DNA of 22,500 nt from a virus: the IMG/VR virus record IMGVR_UViG_3300044641_003988, positions 1-22,500 of that record. One strand, 5' to 3'. The notes under the pieces are model-generated. The model had not been told where the DNA came from. It made no database searches and saw only the letters and a list, made by a program, of their open reading frames with translations. The position numbers were made by a program, and so were the translations under genes. Each line of letters opens with the position of its first letter. The stretch's first letter is position 1. Positions 1 through 8,935 of this stretch are shown here, piece after piece.

Positions 1-1008
1 TAAACCACCATCGACAATATCTATTCTACTAACAACCGAATATAGCCTTGCAGTTAATTTAGTTGTCGTAAATTTTTCGCCTGTAAGTAATATAGTTTTT
101 GTTGCTGTAATTTGTTCATCTGCTAAAAATTCGCCAGATATACTAGTTGTATCTAACATCAATTCATATACATCAAACCCGTTTAAATCAATTTTAATTA
201 CTTTATTAACAATTGCTTTTGCCTTTGAAGTTACGCCAACTATTTCGGTATTTTCAAAATCAAAAATGTTTTGTCTACCAGTAATTTGTTTAACTCTTAA
301 AGCTCTCGGAGTAACCAATTTTCCATCAGACGTTTTCAATACAATATCATACGGATAGAAAAAATCTATAGATTCTTTGTATAGAACATTAAACAATATT
401 CTATATGCCGGTTCAGTTCCTTTTTTACTATAGATTTCACGAATCTTCTTTATCAATAATCTATTATTTGCACTACTTGATACTGTCAAATCGTTTGCAT
501 AGTTTTGTATAAATCTAGTAACTAAGTTTTCTGTTGTTTCATCTATGTCTGCATACTTTGAAATGTCTTGCAAAATTTCTTGAGCTTGATTGTTTTGCTC
601 TAAAAATTCATAATATGCTTTTATGAATGTTACAAACATTCCATAGTCAGATTGAATAAAATCAGGTAACTGATCTTCGACTAAAATTGATAATCTATTC
701 TGTATTCGTTTAAATGGATTCTCCGCACCGTTACCTTCATATAAAGTATAAATTAAAGGATCTTTTAATTGAGCTAAATTTTTAAAGCTATCTGGAATAT
801 AGAATTCGCCAGTACGACCATAAAATGTTATGGTTTGATAAACGCCTTTACCTGTTCTATCTATATCTGCTTGGATTGCTTCTTTACGTGTAGTGTATAA
901 AGGATAAAACCAACCTGTTTGGTAGCCAGCAAAACTCTCGGGCTTTGACGTCCCGTATAATTTTAAAGGACCCAATAAAGTATCGGGCACAAAAATATTT
1001 TCTGCCAT
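1..1008 (-). CDS. Partial baseplate wedge / tail structural protein (gp7-gp8 region)
   Basis: The frame is open from ATG at 1008 to the window edge (336 codons), so the C-terminus is missing. It begins MAENIFVPDTLLGPLK. About 40% in comes a segment (AYYEFLEQNNQAQEIL, then RLLIKKIREIYSKKGTEPAY) of a type I recognise from large virion proteins that follow gp6 in marine T4-like phages. It starts 2 bases after the gp6 stop and so belongs to the same late operon. Position in the T4 order (5-25-6-7-8) points to the wedge proteins gp7 or gp8, but the sequence does not let me choose, and a fibre-attachment protein is also possible. That it is a structural gene is well supported by context; the exact identity is inference. 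Confidence 0.6.
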   Translation of the reverse strand, partial: MAENIFVPDTLLGPLKLYGTSKPESFAGYQTGWFYPLYTTRKEAIQADIDRTGKGVYQTITFYGRTGEFYIPDSFKNLAQLKDPLIYTLYEGNGAENPFKRIQNRLSILVEDQLPDFIQSDYGMFVTFIKAYYEFLEQNNQAQEILQDISKYADIDETTENLVTRFIQNYANDLTVSSSANNRLLIKKIREIYSKKGTEPAYRILFNVLYKESIDFFYPYDIVLKTSDGKLVTPRALRVKQITGRQNIFDFENTEIVGVTSKAKAIVNKVIKIDLNGFDVYELMLDTTSISGEFLADEQITATKTILLTGEKFTTTKLTARLYSVVSRIDIVDGGL

Positions 1009-1009
1009 T

Positions 1010-2854
1010 TTATTGTGTTGTTACTGTTACTGTTAAACCGGCTAAACGCTTAGATGTTGTATCTAATGTGCCGTCATCTATAATAAGTATCAAATCTTTT
1101 GTAGCATTAATATCTAATTCTTCAATTTTAGCATAGAATCGAATGTCGCTGCTATTTTCAATATAACCAGCAGGATTTAAGCTTGCAATAGATATTGTTC
1201 CATTAACATAATCAACGGTTCCTAAAGATGATACTAATAAACTATCTGTATATAGGTCGTATAAATTTAAGTTGCTAGTACCAGACGTTGTTAGCACGTC
1301 TTTAAAATATACTGCTTTTATTTCGTCATTTATTTTGTAATAGAACCCCGTAGACTGTATGGTTCCTGATAATAATTTATTTGCAAATTTTATAATTGTT
1401 GCACCGGCATAACTATTTGATATATTAACTACGGGCGTTATTCTTTTATGTACTCTAAAACTTGTTACATTACCAACAATAGATGAATTAATAGAATCTA
1501 TTGTTTTAGATAATCTAGAATATACAAAATCTTTATCAAATTTTTGTAGTTCTACAGAAAAATATTCCTCAATTTTTGCTTTAACTAAGATTTGTATTTC
1601 CGGCGGTGTATATCTTGAATTTGCAGGATCAAATTTTACTTTTGTGTCCAAAGTAATATGTAGGTAATTTGGATCAACAAATTCAGGTATAATAGACATT
1701 ATCTTTTTATCTTGCAGTATGTCTTGCAGAATTTTATTCTTAAGTTCTGTATTGATAGTATACCCAAAATATGGTTTTAGCGAAATAATAACCTTACCAT
1801 ATTTTGGAGGAATGTTTTCTTCGCCGCCCCAAACAGATACAGATTCTACCAAAGGATAATTTGACTCAATAATTGCTTTATAATCTTTTGCTGTTACTGC
1901 TCTATTGAATGAAGATAAGAAACGAGGAGCTTTAAATTTAATATCTTCCAATGTGTCTGGTTCATCTCCACCTGATGAGTTTGTTGCTGCAATTATAGAA
2001 GAAGCTAAAGAGACCCCTCCAACCTGTACACCTAACGAAAATCGTTGTTCTATTTCCCCAGATACATTACAAAAAGAACCATTGCTAATTAGATATTCAA
2101 TTTTTACTAAGTTGCCGGGAAACAATCTTTTTCCTAATACATTATCACCGAAGAAAATTTCATAAAACCCCGATGGGTTTTCTTCCAAGAAAAATACTTT
2201 TGATTCTGAATTCAATGCTTCTAAATTGTCTGTTAAGGTGTAACTTTGTGTCACTAAATCAGTATAAGAATTTTGTACTGTTACTCTAATTGTAGTTGTA
2301 TCTATATTTTTATTTGGTATAGTATATTTTTCATCTGGTCCAGACAAATCAACTCTATAAACATAACTTAATGCTTCGCCCTCTGTTATTTCAACATCTG
2401 TAAATGTATAAACACCGTTAGTTGGTTTAATTGATATTGCATCTAAATTTGAAAACGTATACTGTGTATTGTTGATTGTTGTAGTAAACGGCGAAAACTT
2501 AGGCAATGTTAAAGTTGGCGGCGTATCTACGGGATTATTAATTGTGAAAGAAACTTTTGCTTTAGCGCTTCTATAAGATAATGGTCGATACCCTAAATGT
2601 TTTGCAATTGATACTGCAGATTCTCGTTTTACTACAGAATCTAAAAACATCTCATTGGCAACCATGTTTGCTAAATAAGCATTGTAGTGTGTATTGTATG
2701 ATAACAAATCTAACAGTATAGATAAACTAGACGCTTCAAAATCATAATCTTTAAAAATAAGATTATTATCTTTATCTCTATAGTTTGTTAAAAATTGTTT
2801 GAGATTGACTTTAATATCATCAAAGTCTAATTCTGCTAATCTGTAATTTGCCAT
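1010..2854 (-). CDS. 6: Baseplate wedge protein gp6
   Basis: A 614-residue protein. In T4, gp6 dimers form the ring of the baseplate that joins the wedges around the hub and drives the hexagon-to-star change. The N-terminus (about residues 1-75: LAELDFDDIKVNLKQFL, then DYDFEASSLSILLDLLSYNT) is the hallmark I recognise for gp6 of marine T4-like phages. The middle (about 300-370) carries the baseplate J/gp6 pattern, including FNRAVTAKDYKAIIESNYP followed by VSVWGGEE. Its ATG directly follows the gp25 stop (TAAATG), so the two are translationally coupled. Length is close to T4 gp6 (660 residues). Confidence 0.88.
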   Translation of the reverse strand: MANYRLAELDFDDIKVNLKQFLTNYRDKDNNLIFKDYDFEASSLSILLDLLSYNTHYNAYLANMVANEMFLDSVVKRESAVSIAKHLGYRPLSYRSAKAKVSFTINNPVDTPPTLTLPKFSPFTTTINNTQYTFSNLDAISIKPTNGVYTFTDVEITEGEALSYVYRVDLSGPDEKYTIPNKNIDTTTIRVTVQNSYTDLVTQSYTLTDNLEALNSESKVFFLEENPSGFYEIFFGDNVLGKRLFPGNLVKIEYLISNGSFCNVSGEIEQRFSLGVQVGGVSLASSIIAATNSSGGDEPDTLEDIKFKAPRFLSSFNRAVTAKDYKAIIESNYPLVESVSVWGGEENIPPKYGKVIISLKPYFGYTINTELKNKILQDILQDKKIMSIIPEFVDPNYLHITLDTKVKFDPANSRYTPPEIQILVKAKIEEYFSVELQKFDKDFVYSRLSKTIDSINSSIVGNVTSFRVHKRITPVVNISNSYAGATIIKFANKLLSGTIQSTGFYYKINDEIKAVYFKDVLTTSGTSNLNLYDLYTDSLLVSSLGTVDYVNGTISIASLNPAGYIENSSDIRFYAKIEELDINATKDLILIIDDGTLDTTSKRLAGLTVTVTTQ

Positions 2855-3253
2855 TTATCGTACTCTACTTAGTAAAGTTGTAATTGTTATTGGTTTGTCT
2901 GTGTTCTTTAAAGCAAATACTATATTCACAAGTAGGTCATTGGATTCTACAGTTTCTTTAACCTGCACATCTATTAGTCTTACTCTAGGTTCAAATTTCA
3001 TTATTGCTTCCTCAATCGTTCGTTCCATTGCAATTTTTGCAGCAGGGGAAAAATTTTCAAATAATAGTGAATAAACTTGAGTACCTATTTCAGGGTGAAA
3101 GGGTCTTTCAAAATTTCGTGTTTGTATAAGATGTTTTAAAGCTGTTTTAACTGCTTCTTCATCTGTTTTTAAATACAGGTCTTTAGTAAAAGGATTAACC
3201 TTAAACGAGAGATCTAAATCTACAAAAGCTTTTGCTGTTTTTTGTGTTGCCAT
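2855..3253 (-). CDS. 25: Baseplate wedge protein gp25 (gpW/gp25 family)
   Basis: A 132-residue protein with the standard gp25 layout. After a short N-terminus come NPFTKDLYLKTDEEAVK and LKHLIQTRNFERPFHPEIGT, followed by the conserved YSLLFENFSPAAKIAMERTI stretch. The ERPFHPEIGT segment is the recognisable core of the gpW/gp25 family, related in sequence to phage lysozymes but structural in the baseplate, where gp25 joins the sheath initiator and gp53 in the inner wedge. T4 gp25 is also 132 residues. It lies between gp5 and gp6, as in T4. No Shine-Dalgarno sequence is visible before the ATG. Confidence 0.9.
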   Translation of the reverse strand: MATQKTAKAFVDLDLSFKVNPFTKDLYLKTDEEAVKTALKHLIQTRNFERPFHPEIGTQVYSLLFENFSPAAKIAMERTIEEAIMKFEPRVRLIDVQVKETVESNDLLVNIVFALKNTDKPITITTLLSRVR

Positions 3254-3265
3254 AATTGATATTTA

Positions 3266-5842
3266 TTATGCTAGATTTACCAATTTAGTATACCTAGATT
3301 CGTTATTTACAAATGTTTGAACGGGCGCCTTTGTTGACCGCACCAATTTGCCGTTGTCAGATAAGAAAGCAACGTGTATCCACGCAGATTTAATTTTATC
3401 GGTACCAGCATTTGTAGTATATTCTAAAAGAACTTGTCTGTGAGGTACATTTGCAACAATCCATTCGGCTATATCTTTTAAATCGCTTTTTTGTCTGTTA
3501 GGCCATTGTAAATCTGCAGCAGCCCCTATTCCATGGTCGCTATTATTTGGTCCAACAATTTTGCCTGTTTGTGGATTAATTGCGTTTTCTGATCTAAATC
3601 CACTACTAACAATCATTCCTGGATATTTTGCATTAATAGGTTCTAAAACATTTTCCGCCAACTGCATTAGATTACAAACAATATCTTGCTCCTGTAATCC
3701 TCGTTGCGCTTGTAAGGGTGGTCCTAAATTTCCAGGAATCAAACTACCCAGAGTAAATAATTTTGATAATTTAAATGATCTAGGAAAGCTGTTATTAAAC
3801 TTATAACATATTTCACAATCTGCTTGTGATATCTTTGAACTAGACGCAACTCCTATACTTCTCGTAATAGCTAAATCCGACGCCTTCGGAGTTAATTGAA
3901 TATCGTTTGATATTTCCCCCGCCGCCTCTCTTTGCGCATTATATGCGGCTGCTTGTGGTTCTCCGGAATCGAATAAAAATGATTCGTCATTGAAATCTTT
4001 TCTTTGTAACACTGGTATCTGTGTTGTATTAGGAGTCTTCTTAGAAGGAGGTGTTAATATACCCAATGTTATAGCTTTTATAATATTTGCACCCATTTTT
4101 GTTTTAACTATAGCTGCATCGATTAATACTGTTAAGCCGCCTTTCAAGCTCAATGCTCCAGTGGCACTAGACTGAAGATTTAAATCCGCACTAGATTTAA
4201 TATTAATTGCCCCACTACTAGATCGCATACTTATACTTTTACCTTGTATGTTTACAGCGCCTTCGGATGCAATATCCAATCCGTTTTTTGTAGTTACAGC
4301 CGCAGTGTCTGCAACTACGGCAATATAGCCTGCAGATTGCACTAAAGTATTTCCGCGACCTGTTACAGATAAATCACCTTCTACTTCTATAACAGCATTG
4401 TCTTTAACTAATATACTTGTTTTGCCTTCTACAGTTAAGCAATGAGCACCCTTAACATATACAAAATTATTACGATCCATTATCTCATAATTTTCGCCTA
4501 CTGTTTTTCTAACCATTGAACCATTAACATCTATTTCAATGTATGTTCCTTTTTTGTGGAACACCTGTATTCTTTCAGCGTTAGGTGTACTATCTATTTC
4601 TATAACATGACCAGCTTCTGTTTCTATTACTTGATTATACGGATAATTCCCGCCAAATGCTGGTTCTGGCTCATCCCAAGTTTGGGATGTTTTTGCTAAT
4701 TGTATTTTTTCTATTTTATTATTTTCTTTTATTTGAAAAGATAAGTGTGACCTATCACCTACTGCAAGTTTATTGATATCTGATAATCCGGCGTATTCAA
4801 ATTTAGGGTATTTTTTATTTGGATCTTCAAACCCCTTTACCTTGGCTAGATCTTCATTATTTAGTGTGGATGTATCTGGTAAGTAATTTCCTGCTTCTTC
4901 ATATGTTCTAAGAAACTCTGTAGAGTCGCCACCGAGTATAGAATTGCCAATAATAAAAAAGTCTCTTGCCTTTGCACCAGCATATGTTTTTTTATCTAAC
5001 TTATCAGAATTCTTTGCTCCCATTATGTGAGCAGATGCCAATAATCCACCAACCACTTGGTAATTATCTGTTTCTTTTACCTTACCTAATCTAACTAAAG
5101 TATCATAGTTACTTTTCGTATAATCAAACATTGCTGTTTCTTGAACAGTTGTACTAGCTAAAAAAGCACTTTTAGATTTTATGCCACCCTTATTTGTCCA
5201 ATTGGAATCCATATCTGCTATATCACTAGTGATAATTCCACCGGGTGGTCTTCGTAAATATCCAAGATCAATTAATGTGGATAGAGATAACTGATATTTT
5301 CCCAATTCACCGCTATCACCGACTTTGGTGTAAACACCCGCAGATAGAGTATCACCTAGTGCTTTAGTTAATTTTGTTAAATCTTGTGATTTTAAAGGTA
5401 ATAAAGTTTCTGTAACATCTAATTGTACAGTATCATTATTAATAGCATTGCCTTGTTGGTCATATACTATTTTGTTTCTGGTGTCTTTTAATGTGTTTGT
5501 TTCTGTACTTGCTTGAGTTTGTTTTGCTTTTGTTTCTGCATTTGACGATGGTTTGCCTGCAAGCGTGCCCATTATTATAGGTCTTTGTGCCTCTTCACCA
5601 TCTAAAAACCAGCCAACAACCCATGTACCAGTAACTACCCCAACCGGAGTTGCCCCTACTCCTGATGTTGCTGCAGAAGTTATTGGTTGAATAGGTATTG
5701 CCCATGGTAAATCTTTTGTGGGCAATTCTCTAATGTCGCTAGTATGATAACCAAATATCCTTACGCGGCATCTTCCTAATTTTTCTGGATCATCTCTATC
5801 TTCAACGACCCCTGTCCACCAATTTAAATTTTTATTTTTCAT
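3266..5842 (-). CDS. 5: Baseplate central spike / hub protein gp5 with cell-wall hydrolase domains
   Basis: An 858-residue spike protein, larger than T4 gp5 (575). Residues 1-95 form the OB-fold (WWTGVVEDRDDPEKLGRCRV, later MGTLAGKP). About 165-300 looks like a glycan-hydrolase insert: GKYQLSLSTLIDLGY, then TTVQETAMFDYTKSNYDTL and LLASAHIMGA. About 400-575 is a repetitive, small-residue-rich stretch (VEGDLSVTGRGNT, AVNIQGKSISMRSSSGAINI) as expected for the triple beta-helix. The C-terminus (about 690-858) is an M15-type D,D/L,D-peptidase domain: SGFRSENAINP, SDHGIGAAADL with H770 and D777, and WIHVAF with H823 as likely zinc ligands. Its ATG overlaps the gp27 stop by 4 bases. The spike assignment is secure; the enzyme activities are inferred from motifs. 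Confidence 0.88.
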   Translation of the reverse strand: MKNKNLNWWTGVVEDRDDPEKLGRCRVRIFGYHTSDIRELPTKDLPWAIPIQPITSAATSGVGATPVGVVTGTWVVGWFLDGEEAQRPIIMGTLAGKPSSNAETKAKQTQASTETNTLKDTRNKIVYDQQGNAINNDTVQLDVTETLLPLKSQDLTKLTKALGDTLSAGVYTKVGDSGELGKYQLSLSTLIDLGYLRRPPGGIITSDIADMDSNWTNKGGIKSKSAFLASTTVQETAMFDYTKSNYDTLVRLGKVKETDNYQVVGGLLASAHIMGAKNSDKLDKKTYAGAKARDFFIIGNSILGGDSTEFLRTYEEAGNYLPDTSTLNNEDLAKVKGFEDPNKKYPKFEYAGLSDINKLAVGDRSHLSFQIKENNKIEKIQLAKTSQTWDEPEPAFGGNYPYNQVIETEAGHVIEIDSTPNAERIQVFHKKGTYIEIDVNGSMVRKTVGENYEIMDRNNFVYVKGAHCLTVEGKTSILVKDNAVIEVEGDLSVTGRGNTLVQSAGYIAVVADTAAVTTKNGLDIASEGAVNIQGKSISMRSSSGAINIKSSADLNLQSSATGALSLKGGLTVLIDAAIVKTKMGANIIKAITLGILTPPSKKTPNTTQIPVLQRKDFNDESFLFDSGEPQAAAYNAQREAAGEISNDIQLTPKASDLAITRSIGVASSSKISQADCEICYKFNNSFPRSFKLSKLFTLGSLIPGNLGPPLQAQRGLQEQDIVCNLMQLAENVLEPINAKYPGMIVSSGFRSENAINPQTGKIVGPNNSDHGIGAAADLQWPNRQKSDLKDIAEWIVANVPHRQVLLEYTTNAGTDKIKSAWIHVAFLSDNGKLVRSTKAPVQTFVNNESRYTKLVNLA

Positions 5843-7179
5843 CGTAATTCAGATGCCTTAAAGCAATCTTTAGTGACGGTCATTTTGATAAAATGTCCTA
5901 ATGCATTTACTTTATGATTCAAAGCAGTTATTAAATAGTATCCAGAATACAAATCATCTTCTGAAGTTTCAAGATTATTTTTTTCAAATGTTTTTTGATC
6001 TGGCAAAAGAATTTGAATAATATTACCTACTTCCACATCTGTCCTGCCGGGTATCGTTATGCTCATATTAAAATTTCCAAGTTCTATCAAATTTGATCTT
6101 CTATTCCCCGATATGTTTTTAATTATTTCATCAAAGTTATTATCTATATCTGTATGTAATTTTGCATGACTATAGTTTAATTTTTTATATGAATCAGGTA
6201 TTCTTGCAGTATTTACATCAAATAACGGGGTAACTTTGCCTGTTTCCAGATGAGTATAATTTGCAAACTTCTGCGCATGGTCATAGTCATATACCTCATA
6301 CTTTTTATTGTATAAGTCCACATTTATTAATCTACTTGCAAGGTATCCATTATTGTTATTAGATAATTGATCAAAATTTTTCTTAATAGATAACTCTCGT
6401 ATAGACATCATCTTTTGTGCGGTATTTCCGGGGTCTGAATTATTCACATATGTTTGCGAATATATGTATTTGCCTATAGAAATATTAGTTTTATTTTTAA
6501 ATAAATTATCTAAATTACCAAAATAAAATCCTTTAGTTGTTTCCCAAAACAAATAGTTTGCTGCCAAATTATTTTCAGGAACAGATTTACCTGCTATCCA
6601 ATTTATGCATTGAACAGCCGACCATCCTGGACTAACAAATTTTATTACATTTGTAGTTTTGCCTATAATATTAAGCGGAGTTTTAGTGTCATCAGGTGGT
6701 TCATTATCGACAGTTGCATTTCTAGTATGAGCTAGATAATCATTGTAAATTGTTTTGACTATGTCTTCAGGCGAACCTTCAAACGCTTGATAAATTGCAG
6801 ATGTAATATCTCTTACTGTTTCAACCGAACAGAAATTTAAAATATAAACTTGAGTACTACCATCTTTTGCATAATATTTATCTGCTATACCCGTTATTCT
6901 AAATGTTTTGTATATACTAAGATTGTCATCAAATGTTGGCGTTTTAAAATCTACTAATAATAATTCTTCACCCAATATTGGCAAATCTTTTATTAAATTT
7001 CTACTGTCGGATAATGTAATTGTGCCTGATATGCCCGGTGAAAATAAATTTTCGTAGATATTTAATTCGGCTAAATAATCTCGCAAATCTATGTATCTAC
7101 CTTTATTAGGTGATACCATGTAAAGACGATTTATCTTTACATTGCCTGGTGACAGTATTTGTTCTTCAATATTTGCCAT
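5839..7179 (-). CDS. 27: Baseplate hub protein gp27
   Basis: A 446-residue protein immediately before gp5, the partner it binds in T4: trimeric gp27 is the torus through which DNA passes and onto which the gp5 spike docks. The opening, with YMVSPNKGRYIDLRDYLAEL then NIYENLFSPGISGTITLSDS, is the typical beginning of gp27-like hub proteins in marine T4-like phages. A later stretch, SMSITIPGRTDVEVGNIIQI in sense, matches the C-terminal tube domain of such hub proteins. The start is fixed by TAATG overlap with the gp53 stop, and its own stop overlaps gp5. T4 gp27 is 391 residues. Confidence 0.8.
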   Translation of the reverse strand: MANIEEQILSPGNVKINRLYMVSPNKGRYIDLRDYLAELNIYENLFSPGISGTITLSDSRNLIKDLPILGEELLLVDFKTPTFDDNLSIYKTFRITGIADKYYAKDGSTQVYILNFCSVETVRDITSAIYQAFEGSPEDIVKTIYNDYLAHTRNATVDNEPPDDTKTPLNIIGKTTNVIKFVSPGWSAVQCINWIAGKSVPENNLAANYLFWETTKGFYFGNLDNLFKNKTNISIGKYIYSQTYVNNSDPGNTAQKMMSIRELSIKKNFDQLSNNNNGYLASRLINVDLYNKKYEVYDYDHAQKFANYTHLETGKVTPLFDVNTARIPDSYKKLNYSHAKLHTDIDNNFDEIIKNISGNRRSNLIELGNFNMSITIPGRTDVEVGNIIQILLPDQKTFEKNNLETSEDDLYSGYYLITALNHKVNALGHFIKMTVTKDCFKASELR

Positions 7180-7787
7180 TACTGCGTAATTATAGTTTTA
7201 AAATTTGTTAGAACATCTTGCACAAAGTCTGGTTTCATTATACGTATCATTCTGTAGCTTTCATTTTTATTCTGTTCAATTTCAAAATTACTTTCAAACT
7301 GAACTATTGTATTTGATTCTAGATATGCAATTGGAGTATTAATTGAATCCGGATCGTTGTCTTCAAACAATAGTCTAACAGGTTCTTTATGTGTAGACTC
7401 TTCTGAAAGAAGGAAGAATGTTTCTACCTGGTATCCTTTTGCATTCGTTGCTCTATTGATAGTAAACACATTTTTATCTTCGCCATATTTGTCAGAAACA
7501 ATTTTGAATAAATTTTCTTCAGATACCGGCCAATTAAATCTTGGGTCAATTACATCATTTACCATTAGTATTAACCAATGTAAATTTTGTGTGCCGTAAA
7601 ATCTATAAGACAACTCTTCAGGAGTTTCACCGTGAAGAACTTCATACTCAAAATAATATGACGTGTTTTCTTTAAATTCTTTAGATAAGACTACTCGCTT
7701 AAAAATATCAACAACAACTTGTTCGCTATCATAGTCATCTAAAGTATATGATATTCTCGGGAAATCTACAAATAAATTAGTAGCCAT
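7179..7787 (-). CDS. 53: Baseplate wedge protein gp53
   Basis: A 202-residue protein (T4 gp53 is 196). The N-terminus has FVDFPRISYTLDD; the centre has YYFEYEVLHGETPEELSYRF, then YGTQNLHWLILMVNDVIDPR and FNWPVSEENLFKIV. This LysM-like block with LHWLILMVNDVIDP is diagnostic for gp53. In T4 it clamps the wedge core (gp6, gp25, gp7) to the hub. Its start overlaps the preceding gp48-like gene by 11 bases and its stop shares bases with the gp27 ATG, so it is expressed as part of the late baseplate transcript. Confidence 0.88.
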   Translation of the reverse strand: MATNLFVDFPRISYTLDDYDSEQVVVDIFKRVVLSKEFKENTSYYFEYEVLHGETPEELSYRFYGTQNLHWLILMVNDVIDPRFNWPVSEENLFKIVSDKYGEDKNVFTINRATNAKGYQVETFFLLSEESTHKEPVRLLFEDNDPDSINTPIAYLESNTIVQFESNFEIEQNKNESYRMIRIMKPDFVQDVLTNFKTIITQ

Positions 7788-8892
7788 ACTTTATTCCGTC
7801 TGTTGTTATTTGTTCTATTTCTCTAAATGTTAGAGTCATACCTATTTCAACAGGCGCGCCATTTTCAAAAGTCGAGAACTGATCGCCGCCATATTCCACT
7901 GACATATCTGTTAATACGCAAGTTGCAAATTTGTGTAGCCAATCATTTTCTTTATCTTTATAAAAATATCTAAGCGAAAACTCCGAAGGATATACATAGA
8001 ACATTTTTTGTTCACTTAATTCCGGGTGCATATGGTATTTAAACAGGCGTATAATTGAATGTACTTTATTAGATTCTGATAAATCTTTTGGGAAAAATTT
8101 ATATCTAAAACTAAAAGTTCTATAATCTACTGATTCAAAAAATACTTCTTTAAATGGATTTGTTCTTGTGGCAGTTGCCGCTTCTCGAACATTGTTTAAA
8201 TCTAGTCCAAAAATAGATCCTGGCAATTTTATTGCCTGCGCTAGCACTCTAGCAACCCCCTCGCCCGCAACATCTTTTATTGACTGAGCAACAGACCCCT
8301 GCATCAATAAACCAGCCAATGTTCCTAGATCTTTTTCAGTATAGTTTGCTCCATATTTTACTGTGGGTCTGTCTTCAATATGAAGAGTTATTACATCCTT
8401 TAATCTAGATGTGGTGTTCCAATCAAACGCTTGATTAGTATCTAATTTTCTAAAAACGTCTATTCCTACGGCGGTACCGAAGCCTGCAGCAACACCTACA
8501 CCTGCTGCCCCAAGTGTTGACTTGATACCTTTTTTAGGGATTGATAAAAAGGTTGCAAGCCCCGCGAGTTCTGGTAGATTATTAACAATAGTTTTGGCGC
8601 CGGCTCGCGTTGCTTCGGGTGTTAGATTAGAAGCTCTTCTTTTTTCTTCAGGACTGCTCTCAAAAGTCCTACCTTCATCTTTAAGCTCTTTACCCGCACT
8701 TGTTTTATCTCGAACATTGATGTAAAATGCAATATAATGTTGCAAATCTGGTTTTGTTCTTAGCCCCGCAGGATATTCATATGTACCAATAGAATAACCC
8801 TTTGATTGATCGGTATTCGTGTATTTTATGTCATACTTAGATCTTTGCTCATTTACAAAGTCTTTTTGTGCCGAATTTAAATTTTGTGCCAT
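7777..8892 (-). CDS. 48: Baseplate tail-tube cap protein, gp48-like
   Basis: I place the start at ATG 8892 (MAQNLNSAQKDF, 371 residues). The frame extends to a TTG at 8949, but that codon lies upstream of the late promoter at 8925-8932 and so outside the expected transcript. The middle has an Ala/Gly-rich, possibly membrane-like stretch (about 120-145). The C-terminal 120 residues carry the tube fold signature of gp48/gp54: FFESVDYRTFSFRYKFFPKD, HMHPELSEQKMFYVYPSEF, then LTDMSVEYGG and GAPVEIGMTLTFREIEQIT. In T4, gp48 sits on the hub and starts the tail tube. It is the first gene of the minus-strand baseplate operon. gp54 is the alternative name, but the plus-strand tube protein fits that role better. 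Confidence 0.75.
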   Translation of the reverse strand: MAQNLNSAQKDFVNEQRSKYDIKYTNTDQSKGYSIGTYEYPAGLRTKPDLQHYIAFYINVRDKTSAGKELKDEGRTFESSPEEKRRASNLTPEATRAGAKTIVNNLPELAGLATFLSIPKKGIKSTLGAAGVGVAAGFGTAVGIDVFRKLDTNQAFDWNTTSRLKDVITLHIEDRPTVKYGANYTEKDLGTLAGLLMQGSVAQSIKDVAGEGVARVLAQAIKLPGSIFGLDLNNVREAATATRTNPFKEVFFESVDYRTFSFRYKFFPKDLSESNKVHSIIRLFKYHMHPELSEQKMFYVYPSEFSLRYFYKDKENDWLHKFATCVLTDMSVEYGGDQFSTFENGAPVEIGMTLTFREIEQITTDGIKYGY

Positions 8893-8901
8893 ACCGTTGG
8901 T

Positions 8902-8909
8902 GATAAATA
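8902..8909 (+). promoter_or_regulatory. Possible late promoter for the plus-strand gp4 cluster
   Basis: The plus strand reads GATAAATA, one mismatch from TATAAATA and a fit to the looser NATAAATA form used in marine T4-like phages. It is 27 bases upstream of the gp4 ATG at 8936 and faces away from the minus-strand promoter at 8925-8932. Together they form a compact divergent promoter pair. It is weaker than the minus-strand match. Confidence 0.4.
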
Positions 8910-8924
8910 TTGTTGGATCATAAT

Positions 8925-8932
8925 TATTTATA
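8925..8932 (-). promoter_or_regulatory. T4-type late promoter for the baseplate operon
   Basis: The minus strand reads TATAAATA, a perfect match to the T4 late promoter box recognised by gp55 with gp33 and the sliding clamp. It ends 33 bases before the chosen ATG of the gp48-like gene (8892), so a start about 7 bases downstream would give a short leader. It also lies only a few bases from the plus-strand gp4 ATG (8936). This phage encodes gp33 at 15200-15466, consistent with T4-style late transcription. Confidence 0.65.
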
Positions 8933-8935
8933 TAG

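Noticed and set aside
1905-2165. Plus-strand frame opposite gp6
   Set aside because: Shadow of gp6; no ribosome-binding site or recognisable motif.
3260-3267. Late-promoter-like AATAAATA before gp25
   Set aside because: It is only about 7 bases from the ATG, leaving no room for a leader, in a run of coupled genes.
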